A stretch of 64,000 nucleotides of DNA, taken from Gambelia wislizenii. Its lineage: Eukaryota; Chordata; Lepidosauria; Squamata; Crotaphytidae. The position numbers were made by a program, and so were the translations under genes. The notes beneath the pieces are model-generated. The model was not told the DNA's origin, did no database searches, and saw only the letters and a program-made list of their open reading frames with translations. This document shows, in pieces, positions 9,462-21,674 of the stretch (position 1 is the stretch's first letter; every line of letters begins with the position of its first letter). The stretch is from contig JAUMIR010000001.1 in NCBI GenBank assembly GCA_030847615.1, positions 250,607,187 through 250,671,186 on the forward strand, read 5' to 3'.

Positions 9462-10150
9462 GGACTTTATCAGACAAGGCAAAAATTGCATCATTACAAC
9501 ATGATAATAACGTAATGGGCTGAAATGATCAGACAACATCCTTCTCCTCCCGTGGCCAGCATGAGCACCAGTTGTGAATAAGGCATCACTTTTTAGTCAC
9601 AGTCTAAGCCATGAATAGCTCAATCATTATTTTTGCGGTATTGAGGAGCGTGCGAAACCAAGTCCTTCTGTAATCACAAGTGTGAATAGGCGGTCCTCTT
9701 TCCCCCCATTCCCGTTGCCACCGAGAAAACCTCCAGGTGACAACGTGAAAACAATCGACAGGATGCTCTTTTAATGATCTGTCCTGTATTGCTGGAAAGT
9801 TTTTATGTATGTTTCAGGACTTACCTGTGTATTTAATTTGGTTTTTAAAGTGTTTTTGGTGTTTTTATGCAGAGTCGTGTATTCTCATGAGAACTGCTGA
9901 GATCTCACACCCCAGCAAATATGGAAGTAAGTGGACATTTCTCTAAAATAGCATGCACAGGCCAGTTAAAAGTGTGACTATATTGTTAATGAAAGGTAAT
10001 GCAAAGACAAGTGATACTGTTGTGGGACCTTTAATCCCGTTCTTAAAACTTCTGGTTGTGGTTTGATAATTTCAGTTATGATGCCACAATGTTTCTACCT
10101 TCCTTATTCACATTATTACAGCATTTTGAGACACTAGTCTGATAATGTCC
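9462..10150. mobile_element. GGACTTTATCAGAC-type MITE, 3-bp TSD ATA
   Basis: Left terminus GGACTTTATCAGACAAGG, inverted right terminus AGTCTGATAATGTCC, ATA on both sides (9459-9461, 10151-10153). Same family as 1101-2410 and 19579-20162. It lies against a CR1 3' tail (10151 onward). No coding capacity. Confidence 0.8.
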
Positions 10151-10225
10151 ATAGAATCATAGAGCTGGAAGAGACCACAAGGGCCATCCAGTCTAACCCA
10201 AAGGACTCCACACATTCAGGCCATG
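10151..10225 (-). mobile_element. CR1 LINE 3' end
   Basis: ATAGAATCATAGAGCTGGAAG followed by GACCACAAGGGCCATCCAG is the complement of the CR1 3' terminus with its ATTCTATG-type tail repeat. Confidence 0.8.
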
Positions 10226-10229
10226 TGGC

Positions 10230-10700
10230 ATCACAGATATAGCTGCATGGCAGTTATGTCTTTTGCAGTGTGTCCCTCCTGGTGCTACTACTGCCTCAAC
10301 CCAATGGCTCTGAAGCAACTTTGCCCAGCATTATGAAAATGTTCAGTGTTAGAAAAAGCCTTTGGTAAAAGTGCTGGTTCAGCAGACACTTCAGTAGTAG
10401 GACTGAGTATATACACACACACTGTGTGTGTAACACTTACAAAGGAAGAAAGGCAACTCTGTTCTCTTTCTAATTGAATTGCTGATGCAGAGATGGTCAA
10501 CAGGGGAGATCACAAGTATAGGCAGTGATTATTTCTTGGCCCCGCTCACTCCCAGTGTTAGTTTAAGTGAATTTTAAAGTGGGAAAAGAATGAACTTTAC
10601 CTTTCAGATCAAAAATACTACCCAGGTTCTAGATTATGCCATCAGACTTGCACTACAGTCCGATGGGTACTTCAGGGGAGGTTACTTTTGAGTAAGCATG
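10230..10700. other. Intergenic, nothing recognised
   Basis: No gene or clear repeat. Contains a short (AC)n/(TG)n palindrome around 10412-10431. Confidence 0.4.
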
Positions 10701-10784
10701 CATCTATATCTATATCTATATATCTATATCTATATCTATATATCTATATATCTATATCTATATCTATATCTACATCTATATCTG
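10701..10784. repeat. (TATATC)n-type microsatellite
   Basis: Imperfect array mixing ATCTAT and ATCTATAT units over about 80 bases. Confidence 0.9.
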
Positions 10785-10961
10785 AATGAGCAGGCTGAAA
10801 TACAAGGAAATCACTTCATGTGAAGACATCTTTATCTGTGAAGATGACTCAATAACCTTGACTACACTACAGTTTAATACAAATATAAAAATGTTGCATA
10901 ACTTTCTGGTTAGGAAGAGAGATGCTTAAAACATCTGCAAGTTCTGATACAAACTGACCTG

Positions 10962-11568
10962 GGGCCCATCTATAAGAGGTAAAACCCCTGAAGTGCCTCA
11001 CAGTAATGGCATTTTGCAGCAGCAGTGACTTGTCTTAACAATGTTTTTGCCCCCATAAGGTTTGCATGCAAGATGTGAGTGATTTACTTGCATTTGTACT
11101 TACCTCAATTTCCCACCACCAATCTTTTTTTTAAAACTGATGTCTAAGGTGCACTAGAGCAATTCTTCGATTTAATAGGAAAGCAATAAAATAAAATAAA
11201 ATAAAAATAAACACACTGTTTTATCGCCTTAGGAATCACTTGTTAAGGCAAAATCCACATGGCAGCAGCATGCACTTGCCCTATTAGGAAGCCCTGCCCC
11301 TGCACTCATCCAGCCAATCAGCTTTGCACTTCCTCTCCTATGGGAAAGTGATGCATATCAAATCACTTGTCCCAACAAGCAGGAATGCGCACTCCCCTCG
11401 CTGTTATGAAAAAAACTACGGGAAAAGCCAAAAAGGCTTTTCATGTGGTGTTTTTGCCGTTTTGGGCCCCCTCCTTCTGAATACAGTAGATTGATGCAGG
11501 ATCCCATTTAGACAGGCGATATTCCCAGCGGATTACATGAGGGTTATTTTCACCATTTAGATAACCCC
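10962..11568. mobile_element. Harbinger-like MITE, GGGC-CATCTA termini, TSD CTG
   Basis: Left terminus GGGCCCATCTATAAG and inverted right terminus CATTTAGATAACCCC with CTG on both sides (10959-10961, 11569-11571). Internal landmarks shared with the copies at 14706 and 27500: GCAGCAGCAGTGACTTGTC, TTTGCATGC, CCAGCCAATCAG and AAAAGCCAAAAAGGCTTTTC. A 3-bp CTG duplication fits PIF/Harbinger preference (inference). Confidence 0.75.
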
Positions 11569-11779
11569 CTGATTTGCATCTCCCAGAGAAATGTATAAAA
11601 CTGTAACATGGCTACTTCTAAAATTTCATACTTCTCTGAATGTTGTAGTGCAACTATCAGCTAAAAATGTATCAAAATACATTTTAAATGCATAAAGTTT
11701 GTGAGAGAATATTTCTAGAAATGCATTTTTGAGACAAAGTTAGTCTATAAATGTATATTAAAATATACATTTAAATACC

Positions 11780-13440
11780 ACATTTTTGTGGAGATTTTTA
11801 ATCCTTTTTAAATGGAAGATTACTGTAAAAACAAGATGGAATGAGCTTATTAAAGAATACAGGTGAAAGTAACAGAGATCCACTGGAAGCATACCATGGA
11901 ATTGTGCTGGAGGTCCTAGAAGATGCCTAGAGATACCCTCAATCTTCCTTAAAATCTTTACTGGAACATATATCCTTATTAGGATCAACAACCCCATTCC
12001 AATTGCCCATGCCAACCAGATTTTGTAGGTCTAGTTTAGAAGTCTTTCCTAACAAATTTTCATGAGACATTAATTTCTCATTATTGGAGTCATAAATGCC
12101 CATTAAATGCATTATCTTCCCATTCTAGTTGATTTCCAGAATTATAAATCTACCTTGTCTATCTTTATTTAGGTTGGAATGCTTGATTTATGTAAAAGAT
12201 TACTCAATTTTTTTTGTTCTTATTTGCAGACACAAACTCTAGTCCCATACTTCTATTCTGCAAAAGACTACAGTCTCTTTTACTTATATGAGTCTCTTGA
12301 AGACAAATAATTTCATATTTGGGATTTAAAAAAAAAAATCAGTGTTTTTCCTGTTCTGGGATGAGTTCAGTCCATTACATTCCATTAAATTATTTTTCAG
12401 ATTCATTTTAGTTGTTTTATTAAGATATCTTATTATATTGTTACAGTATTAGTATTTCTTCTTAACTACTTCTCAACCATTTAGATGTCTCCTTCTGGGG
12501 CCTCTTCCTTCAGCCTTTTGAATAGATCTTTCACTCTCTCCAAAGAGTTTATCATAAATTTATCGCCTGCATAAATGGTTATCAAACCCTCTGAAACTAT
12601 CCAGTGAAAAGCTTTATCTTTTTTCCCTGAGTGCCTCAACCAAGAATGTATACTCCCTATATTTCTTCAGGATTCTTTCAGGAATTTCTTTAAACATAAT
12701 TATTTCATTCTCATATATGTTAATCCTTTTCTTAAAGTGTTCTCTCATTATTTCATCTCTGATGCTTTTATGTGTAAAATGAATTATTACCTCTCTTGGA
12801 AGCTTTTTCCTCTGTGCATAAGCAGATTTTTGCCTATATATTGCTTCAGTCTTCTTGTCAAATTCTTCACCAAAGCTACTTATAAGATCCACCACAGCTA
12901 TTTAAATTGTCTGTTTTAAATAAGTCATGTTTTCTGGAACAGTTCTTAGTTTAACCTGTGTTTCCTTTGATTTTAATTCTATCATCATAATTCTATTCTA
13001 TTTTGTGCCTTTTCCAAATCCTGCCATATAATGTCCAACCCCTTCAAATTATCAGAGATCTCCCATTCATCTTGGTGTGTAATAGTTGTAAGATTTGGAA
13101 TTGACACCATAATCTCTTTGACCTGTTTTTCAGCTAGATATTTAAAACGGTTTGTCTTGTAATCTCTAGTCTTAACTAACCCAGCTTCTGTTCTAAATTC
13201 CCACTACTTTCTGTTGCACGTTCATTCATACCTAAAATCTGGTTAGACATCTTGGATATTGAGGCCTGAATTTTAATGTGTATAGGGTCAGTTTCATCTA
13301 ACCCACCAGCTCTGGACATTTTTCTGGAAGCCATATTTATGATGACATATAAATCATTCTCTACTTAAATTCTGGTGGCAGAGACAATATTTATTTTTCC
13401 TTTCCTGAAATATGGCTTCCATGTAGACCTTTTAATTATT
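11780..13440 (-). mobile_element. L1 LINE remnant: ORF1 3' part and ORF2 endonuclease start
   Basis: On the - strand from about 13340: a damaged coiled-coil segment, then an open frame 12895-12614 whose residues (REVIIHF, FKEIPERIL, REYTFLVEAL) match the L1 ORF1p RNA-binding C-terminus. After a short gap the ORF2 endonuclease begins near 12400, with an EIICLQETHI catalytic motif about 12310-12270, and later endonuclease text (NGVVDPN-like) near 12000. Stops and frameshifts throughout. ORF1 binds RNA and chaperones; ORF2 nicks and reverse-transcribes. This copy is dead and 3'-truncated at its reverse transcriptase. Confidence 0.8.
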
Positions 13441-14700
13441 TGAATCTTGGAAACACCAAATTTATTTCTTCTTTCAGATCCAAATTGCCACTTAGTTTAA
13501 TTTTTTAGCACCATGCTGTCTATGTCTCTCGACATTTAATGTCAATGGTTTGTACTCACTCAAGCGTATAAATCACCAACTGAACAGAGGTGTTCCCCAT
13601 CCCTATTCAGCATAGCTCATCCAAAGTCCGTTGATAGTGTTTTAAACCTGTGGAGAAGCTTCTGTCTAGCTGACCTTAATGAATCTTTGTGATTCTTCAG
13701 TGGGGAATGTTGTAGTTTCCAGGGCATGCATCACTCCTGAGCTGGGGGGTTATCTGGGAGACTTATGGAATCCTTTTGTATCTTTGTACGCTCAAAAATA
13801 ATAATGTTTGGAGCAGCATGCAAATTGTACTACTAACAGTTGATCATCTTGACCAGAGTCAATCAATCTCTCTGTCTTAAGACTGCAAAGATAAGGGAAG
13901 GAAGAAAAATAAACTCAGATTGCTTTGCATGCTGTTATTGTGTAGCATGCCTATCACAAAATAGACAGTTATTCATTAGGGCTACTAATTCCTTTGTTTT
14001 GAAAATCCCTACAATAAAAATTCAACTATTAACAAGTCAACAACAATTTATTACAGTCGTAGACCAGCATAACCAAAGAAAGCAAGGAAAGAAGGTGTTT
14101 TTTACCATAAGATAAATAAAATATATGGGATACATAAAACAAAGTTACATAAAGTACAATAAATGCTTAAAATTCCCTTTGGTAATAATAGTACTAAAGC
14201 TGATGATGAATAAACCCACACATAGATCATAGTTATCCAAGTCCATATGTAATCCCCAATCCTTTGTAACTTGCTTTGCTACCTAGTTCTTTATTGCCAT
14301 TCGCTACTGCTGGTTTGTCATCTGCCTTCGAGTCACAATAGCAGACAGATAAAATCTAGCAACCTTATTTGTAATTTGTGAATCCTGGTTGGCTAGGAGA
14401 AAAGAAAGATAAAATGTTTCCATCCTGCCAGAAATATTTTGGATACTATAGCAAGAAAAATAACTAAACATTTCCTTCCCTTTCATGATGACCCCAAATC
14501 TACCACCTGGGGTGGCTGTCTCATTCTGTTTAATAGCAGGGCTTTCCTTGTGGCCCATCTAGACTCCTATGTGATGATATCAAGGCACCCAAGGCTGGAC
14601 AGAGGTGGATGGGCCTTTCAGCAGTTACAAAAAATAGGGCCCCATTCAACCATGAATTTGAGCTCTTCAATTGCACTGCAGCAGATCAGACTTGAAGAAA
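13441..14700. other. Intergenic, no gene recognised
   Basis: AT-rich, no clear transposon termini. The frame at 13840-14115 and the ones at 14304-14738 have no recognisable motif. A LINE or MITE scrap cannot be excluded around 14030-14110. Confidence 0.35.
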
Positions 14701-14705
14701 ACTTA

Positions 14706-15306
14706 GGGCTCATCTATATGAGCCCAAAAAACCCATAGTGCCCCGCAGTAATAGCAAGTTGCAGCAGCTGCAACTTATGGAGTTTTTGCCTGAAGAAGCC
14801 CTCACACACTTTGCATCCAGGATGACGGCCGCAAGTGATTTACTCACGTTAGTACTTAGCCACTGCCAAACTTTTTTAAAAAAAATCAAGGTCTAAGATG
14901 TGCAACAGCCATAGAGCAATTTTTCGATTTAACAGGACAACAAAACAAACTAGAGACACCTGTTTTATCGCCTTAGAGATCAATCACTAAAGGGAAAAAA
15001 TGGCGGTTCTGTGCTTGCCCTGTTAGCAAGCGCTGCCCCCATGCTTTTCCAGCCAATCAGGTTCACGCTTCCTATACTACCAGACAGCGATTCATATCGA
15101 ATTGCTATCCTAATGAGGGGGAATACACATTCTTCATGTTGTTTTTGAAAAAGTCTGGGAAAAGCTGTGAAGGCTTTTCCTCCGGAGTTTTAGTGTTTTT
15201 TGGCCTCCCTCCTTCCAAATACAGCGTAGTGCTGTGGAATCCCATTAAGACACGTCGTCTTCTCCTTGAATTCCACAAGGAGTATTTTCACCATTTAGAT
15301 GATCCC
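14706..15306. mobile_element. Harbinger-like MITE, GGGCTCATCTA termini, TSD TTA
   Basis: GGGCTCATCTATATGAGC at the left, CATTTAGATGATCCC at the right, TTA duplicated at 14703-14705 and 15307-15309. Shares GCAGCAGCTGCAACTTATGG, CCAGCCAATCAG and AAAGCTGTGAAGGCTTTTCC with the other copies. Confidence 0.8.
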
Positions 15307-15344
15307 TTAGAGAATCACTGCGACATATGTGTAAATTATGTCAT

Positions 15345-15575
15345 GTTTGTGTGTGTATCTGCCTTCAAGTTGCCTGTTGACTTATGGCGACCCCATGAAA
15401 CTTATAGGGTTTTCTTAAGCAAGGAATACTCAGATGTGATTTTGCCAGTTCCTTCCTCTGAAATATAGCCTACAGCACCTGGTATACATTGGTGGTCTTC
15501 CATCCAAGTACTAACCAGAGCCAACCCTGCTTAGCTTGCAAGATCAGATGGGATCTGGTACCTTTAGACTATTTA
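15345..15575 (-). mobile_element. 5S-rRNA-derived SINE
   Basis: Complement of the family at 7825-8065. The BovB-like tail is at the left (CCTTCAAGTTGCCTGTTGAC) and the 5S head at the right (AGTACTAACCAGAGCCAACC, TGCTTAGCTTGCAAGATCAG). The left part of an open frame at 15136-15468 is a by-product. Confidence 0.85.
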
Positions 15576-16690
15576 GGCCAAATACTCTCCAACATTTCAT
15601 AGATGAAAACTGGGATGTATATGGCCAAGTAACATCAGAATGTGGCCAAGATGGCAAAAAGTTATTAGTTATGAAAAGCACACAAACTAGAATCGGACAA
15701 TTCCTGCCAAATCGGGACGGTTGAAGGGTATGACATATCATATCTAAAACGCTGCCAACGTGGCAGTTGATTCAGAGCATTTTATGGAAGCAGTTAAAAT
15801 GTTGTTGGGTCTTGTCTCCTTCCATATAAATGTATCCTGAATACTTAGATTGGTCTCTGAGATGCCTCAGTGTTTCTGCATGGTGGACAGCAGAGGGGAC
15901 TTTTCTTCAAAACATCCTCCTAACACTTGGCTAGTTCCATCCTGACTTGTCTTCTTGAGGCCACGTGGGTCACTCAGTGGATTTTGAGTATGCTGATGTT
16001 TTCAGACTGTTGTACTATATTGAAGCATCTATTATATGCAAGTATAAACATTTGGATTGTTTCATGGTTGCTTTTCAAAAAATTGTTGTATGTCTTCCTG
16101 TCTTAGAATAATGGAATTAAATAAATAAAGGAAGCATGCAGAGCTATATTTATAGAAGCAATGATCATGCGTACAGATGCAACTACTAAGGGAACCATTT
16201 GTACTGTAGAAAGACCTAGGAAACTGCAGGCCGCATGTCGCTTGTGGTATCTTTCTTCCCTCTTCACTTCTTCATATCTAATAAATGGAGATCTGGAAAG
16301 TTCCACAAGAAACTGATACAAACTTGGTATTAATATCAGCTTGTCATACTCATGGCATAGCACTGAAAAATCTCCAGCTACCTAACAATTTTTTTCTTTC
16401 ATGATGCCTCTAGGAAGTTATCTTTCCTTTAAAAAAAAAAAAAGGAATCAAAAAGTAAAAACAAACCACACACCAAGTTGTCAGTACCTGTTAAGGAAGA
16501 CCAGTTTTTCAAGGTGATCTAAATGTCTTCCTGATATCTCCTTGGGGAGTCTGTAGCAAGAGTGTGAAGCTTTGATATCAATTTCCTTTTTCTAATACAC
16601 AGTAGTCAGGTGTTTTTAAGCTTTCTCATCTCTAGCCAGGTCAGTTCTAATCCCACTGTCACATTTGGGGGCATTTTTTAAGGCCCATCC
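15576..16690. other. Intergenic, nothing recognised
   Basis: No gene or family identified. The - strand frame 16103-16363 has no known motif. A poly-A/T run lies at 16430-16442. Confidence 0.35.
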
Positions 16691-16693
16691 TGG

Positions 16694-16918
16694 ATCCCTT
16701 TCACACTACACAATTATAGCACTATGTTTTCACTTTAACCACCAGGGCTACGGTCTATGGAAATGTGAGATTTGTAGTATGGGAAGACACCAGAGGAGTT
16801 CTCTAGCTGAGAATTCCAAGTACCCCTCCCTAATCTGCCAATCCCAGGACTCCACAGGAGGTAGCCTTGGCAGTTAAAGGGGAATCAAAGTGTTGTAATT
16901 TCCTACAATGAAAGAGCC
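16694..16918. mobile_element. MITE with CTTTCACACTAC-type termini
   Basis: Left CCCTTTCACACTACACAATT, right inverted AATTTCCTACAATGAAAGAG. The two halves mirror each other: TTTAACCACCAGGGC and GCCTTGGCAGTTAAAG; TTTGTAGTATGGG and CCAATCCCAGGAC. Related to 3185-3400 and 23365-23590. Confidence 0.65.
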
Positions 16919-17728
16919 TTGGCCTGGACAAGATAATACCAGTTAATTGTGCTTAAACAAGGACACTTCCTAAATTGTAGTTCAGTTCAAAAGGGGTGGG
17001 GAACACTCAGGGGAAAAAAGCTATAGTAAGAGAAACCGAACAATAGAGAGATGGAAAAGTTCACCTTCAATTTTGTTACATTTCTCCAAATCCAAATCTC
17101 ATCTCAACATTTATTTGTATGAGGTTGTGAGACATCAAGTTTTTTTTCCCTTCCTGCATAGAGATTCATATACATTTTCTCAAATTTATTTAAACACTTT
17201 TCCTAATGCATGTATTTTGGTATGTATTTTCTCTGTTGACAAGAGCATGTTTACATATATTATTCAATGGTACTATTTTAACCATCTGGATTATTAAAAT
17301 ATACATGGGATTGTATATGTACAAAGCCTACCACAAGCCTCACAAATCTCTGAATTTCTGAGGCAACATTCATTTTAGCTCAGAAGAAGAGATACAACGG
17401 GGGTAGTTTTTGTGAAAATCATGCAACCATTACAATTCTTTTCCATACTTAACAGAAGGCATGGGAAGGTAGACCATGGGGAGATAATTGTGTATCCCTC
17501 ATCCATGTGCCTCCTTTGCTTTAAAAATAGGACCCCTTCCCCATTAACCTTATTGTCTATGATACATTGGCTATGAAAGTAGATTTTTCCTCCTCCTGTT
17601 GTAGTTCTGAGGAATATTCCACTTCTAAACTTAATATCAGAATCAAAACTTATCTCCTGAATTCTGCAGCAAAAGTAATGCCTATATATCATTAAGCTAC
17701 CCTTTCATTTCTATAGACACCTTTGAGA

Positions 17729-17925
17729 CAGTGTGGTATAGTGGTTTGAGTGTTGGGCTACAACTTTCAAGACCAGAGTCCGAATCCCTGCTCAGCCATG
17801 AAAACCCAGTGGATGACTTTGGGCAAAGTCACACACTCTCAGCCCTCAGAAGATCCTGTGATAGATTTCTCTTAGGGTCACATAAATCGGAAATGACTTG
17901 AAGGCATACAAGAACAAGAGAGGCC
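17729..17925 (+). mobile_element. Sauria-type tRNA-derived SINE
   Basis: tRNA-related head with A box (TATAGTGGTTTGAGTG) and B-box-like GAGTCCGAATCCC, then TCAGCCATGAAAACCCAGTG, and the tail AAATCGGAAATGACTTGAAG. Pol III promoter elements are internal; not a tRNA gene, as the cloverleaf is lost. Confidence 0.85.
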
Positions 17926-17929
17926 TTAT

Positions 17930-18630
17930 TTCAGAAACGATTTCTTCTTTGACAAACACATTCCATCAAATGCCTTTCGTTACCCCAGACTACAATTACA
18001 AGCTTGCTTACATATGGGAGAAGGTCTTGGAGATAAGCTGTAAATAATGAAAAAAGTAAATATCATGCTGAAAAACTGCCTAAAGGAACTCAGGGGAAAG
18101 ATAGTGGGAAACTGAGCCTTTCATTTCTAGGCCACACAGCTCTGATTAATGTGCAGTGAAAGGCAGTGACTCGTATATTTATTTAAAAGACACCATGCCT
18201 GTTTCCAAATTGTATGATCTTAAGCCTGCCATTTCCACCCAGATGTTTTAATAGCTTTATTTTATTACTATGCTTTAAACTAGGGTAATCACTCGAAATT
18301 AAATATTATTTTCAATTTGATTTTCAGTTAGCTTACTTGTTTTGGTTTGGTTGATAAAGAATTTATTTAGCACATGAAGCTTCCACTGGTCCATGTAGGC
18401 CAGTACTGTCTGTTCTAAGTGGCCAGGAGCTCTCAGGTCTTGGCAGCCTGAGAAACAAATCTGCCTTTTAAAAATACCCTTGTTTAAGAAAACTTTGGGT
18501 GGAATCTTATACCAGCTAGTTAGTTAAGTATATCATGGCAATAGTATCACAGTCATGACTAAATAATGATTGTGAATGTAAAATAGTTACCTAGCTTTGC
18601 TTATCTGTAACTGTTCTATAGTTACAGTTA
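17930..18630. other. Apparently unique AT-rich DNA, candidate conserved element
   Basis: No repeat signature. Contains clustered TTTATT, TAATCA and TTTGATTTTC-type motifs typical of developmental enhancers. No coding potential. Confidence 0.3.
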
Positions 18631-18634
18631 CTAC

Positions 18635-19351
18635 CAGTGATGTAGATTTGAGTCAATTGACTTGGACTCAAGTCACTTCAATGACTTGACTTGGACTCTA
18701 CTTGGCAATAAATGACTTGACTTGTGACTTGTATATTTTTAGCCACTGACTTGCTGGCCTTGATTCAGTAACATAACACATTCATCCAGAAACATTATGG
18801 AATGGAAAACAGTTTTCCTCATTTGAACAACGTTTCCATGATCTCACTGCTTTTTGCCTACCAGTCACATGATGGAAGTGGTAACAGCAAATGCATTAGA
18901 CAATGAGCTTGAGGTGGAAGGATCCTTCTAAAGCTTTTCAAGACTCAGCATTAGACAATGGGCTTGAGGCAAGGGTTGAGGTCTGCTTGGCAGCCTGTCC
19001 CCTCTGCACATTGGAGGATCCTTCTAAAACTAGAAGGCCCCTCCTATGTGCAGTGGGGATAGGCTGCTGAGCAGACATCAACTCCTGCCTCAAGCCCCTT
19101 ACCTAAGGCATTTACTGATCACTTAATTTTTAACCTAACTTTTTGCACATCTTCTTGATTTTCTTGTTATTGAAACTCCAGGCCCCTCCAGAACCCACCA
19201 CCACCTCCTTTTTTTCTGTTAAAGTTGGCTCCCAGACTTCAGACTCAACTTGAGACTTGACTTGGAAGTAACTTGCAAGGACTTGAGACTTGACTTGAGA
19301 CTTGAAGGTAGAGACTTGAGACTTGGAGTAAAATACTTGAATACATCATTG
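18635..19351. mobile_element. ACTTG-rich hAT-like element
   Basis: Termini CAGTGATGTAGATTTGAGTC and the inverted ATACATCATTG. Flanking 8-mers GTTACTAC (18627-18634) and ATCACTAC (19352-19359) agree at 6 of 8 bases. Both arms are built from degenerate ACTTG units (GACTTGACTTGG and its relatives), with an inner inverted repeat at about 18955-19110 (GGTCTGCTTGGCAGCCTGTC and its complement). Non-coding. Confidence 0.65.
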
Positions 19352-19578
19352 ATCACTACTTAGTCATGACTGTGACACACGATTGTAACTCCCCTCAAAT
19401 CGACCTTACTTGGCATCAACTGCACAGGGAGCAGATCCATTCTGCCAGCGAGTGGAACACAGGTGAATAACGAGTCTATCAGGTTGAGGGGCGCAGCAGA
19501 AGCTACTTAGTTAAGTGTATTTAGCTATTTAATTAAGTATAGCAACATTTAATAATTTTTATTAGTATGCTTAACTAA

Positions 19579-20162
19579 GGACTTTATCAGACTATCCCTT
19601 TAAAGCGTTCTTTTGCTGGTGTAAAAAAATTCATTTTTATGCCAGCAAAAGAACGCTGCCCCCCTGCACTTATCTCTAATCCCAGCAAAGGCAGCTCTGG
19701 CAATGAAAGACTCGACTTGACCCTTTGAATTCCCCCTTTGAAATCCCACAGAATATCATAAGATTTCATCGCCAGGAAATTAAAAACCAAACAAACCAAA
19801 AATAATACTTAAACAGTTTTTAATAGCACACAAACACACTTTAAAATTTACAAGTAATCCCGGGAGGGTCATAAAACCTGTGTCACTTACCTGGCTGTCG
19901 TGATCTCACCTAGAGGTGTTCACAACAGAGTGGCCACTGATGGGGTAAGTACAGGGGAAAAAAGATGCAAGGTTTCACATACCAGCTATGCTGGAAAAAA
20001 ACCCCAGCTGGGGGTATCAATTGACAGCTTAAGCCATCAATTAAAAAGTACGGATTTTTAAAGGGACATAACCACAAAAGGGCAACGTCATGTGGTACAT
20101 GCACCCTTTTGCAGTTATGTGGTGTTGTTATGACACCTTATTCTGTGTGTCTGATAAAGTCC
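19579..20162. mobile_element. GGACTTTATCAGAC-type MITE
   Basis: Left GGACTTTATCAGACTATCCC and inverted right GTCTGATAAAGTCC. The interior has a TGCCAGCAAAAGAACGCTGC motif mirrored close by (19605-19660). The 3-bp duplication is unclear (TAA against TTT). Confidence 0.65.
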
Positions 20163-20411
20163 TTTGTAGCTGATACAAGATACTGGTCTTTATTATTATT
20201 TGTTTACTATTCATGAATGAATTGAAAAAGTGATCTAAATGTTGGTGGACTCATGTTTATAACATTCCATTCCATCAACAGATTAAATTTTATTGCCAAT
20301 AGTGTGTGTGTAAAAGGGAAGGCGAAAAGTGAGAAGTGAACACAGAAGTACTCACAGACAACTTGGCTGAGCAGAAATGGCCATAACTGTATTGCAGCTG
20401 TTTGAGCCTTG

Positions 20412-20605
20412 AATCTACATAGAATCATAGAGTTGGAAGAGACCACAAGGGCCATCTAGTCCAACCTGGTACAATGCAGGAATATACAGTCCAAGGACTC
20501 CCAATAGATGGCCATCCAGCCTCCAGAGAAGGAGACTCCACCACATGCCTAGGACAATGGATTCAGGCATTGGCTGATCCTCCTGCTGACAGATGTTACT
20601 CCTCA
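20412..20605 (-). mobile_element. CR1 LINE 3' end
   Basis: ATAGAATCATAGAGTTGGAAG and GACCACAAGGGCCATCTAG, then the complement of the CR1 3' coding end and UTR (GATGGCCATCCAGCCTC). The tail is at the left, so the element is on -. Confidence 0.8.
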
Positions 20606-20968
20606 ACCCAGCTCACCTCCCAGGGGAAACACATGGGATGACACTGGGATCCACATATGCATAAGGCACTCCATGTTGCCTTTGCAATCTGGGAGTGAGG
20701 CAGGGCCAGTTGTCCCAGGGCTGGGTATGTTCTTTGATCTCTCCACCCCCGGATACTCCAAGGAGGGATGAGCAACTGCTGATGGGGCAGGAAGCATTTT
20801 TCACCCCTGCACCCACCTGGCAAGTTGCACCAGTGCACCTCTGTGGCTGGAAATGATGCCACATCACTCTGGTTTCATTTTTGGCTGATTTTTGGACGTT
20901 TTGACCCATTTTGCGCATTTTGAGCAGAAAAATAGAAAAAAAAGATGTAATTAATTTTTAAAGGTCCT
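20606..20968. other. Intergenic, nothing recognised
   Basis: Overlapping - strand frames open here (20596-20918) without recognisable domains. Could be a diverged repeat. Confidence 0.3.
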
Positions 20969-20971
20969 ATT

Positions 20972-21190
20972 TGTTGTTGTGTGTGCCTTCAAGTCATTTG
21001 CAACTTATGATGACCCTCTCACAGGGTTTCTTGACAAGATTTCTTCAGAGGGGGTCTGCCTTTGCCTTCCTCTGAGGCTGAGAGTGAGTGACTTGCTAAA
21101 GGTCACCCAGTGGGTTTCCATGGTTGAATAGGGATTTGAACCCTAGTCTCCAGAGTCAGTCCAATGCTCAAACCACTACACCATGCTGAT
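20972..21190 (-). mobile_element. Sauria-type tRNA-derived SINE
   Basis: Complement orientation: tail GTGCCTTCAAGTCATTTGCA, middle GTCACCCAGTGGGTTTCCAT, tRNA-like head at the right (TTTGAACCCTAGTCTCCAGA, CAAACCACTACACCATGCTG). Confidence 0.85.
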
Positions 21191-21670
21191 TTTCTGAAGG
21201 TCCTAGCTGGTGTGTTCTTCCCCATTAATAACTGTTGCCATCTAGACCACACGCTGATATTGCCTGGCTGCAATGTGTCCCAGTTTTCCTTTGTGAAATT
21301 TGGAGGGTAAAGGTCCCTACTCTGAAAACTAGAACACAATATGGCCAAGCAGCATCAGAGTGTGGTCTAGGTGGCAAAAGTTATTAATGAGGAGGAACAC
21401 ACAAGCTAGGGGAGGCTGCTGCAGTTTGCTTTACCCTGAGCCTACTGGGAAGGGAAAATTCTGCCCCCTCCTCTCCTCTGAGTTAATTTATTTGTACTTT
21501 GAACTCAGTTGGCAGCAACTGAAGTAATTCAAGGGCAAAGAAGGAAAGGAGGAGAGAGGAACTAAGTCATTTTAAAAGCAGCTGAAAAAGTGGAATGACA
21601 GAGGATTAATCAGGGCATCCCTGCCAAACTGGAAGAGTTGGAGGTATGAGGTCCACCTAAATCTTTCGTA
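21191..21670. other. Intergenic, nothing recognised
   Basis: No gene or clear family. The segments 21198-21380 and 15590-15740 share short stretches (VWPSS-like text CAGAATGTGGCCAAGATGGC against CAGAGTGTGGTCTAGGTGGC, and CTAGCTTGTGTG), so a shared low-copy repeat is likely. Confidence 0.35.
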
Positions 21671-21674
21671 TATA

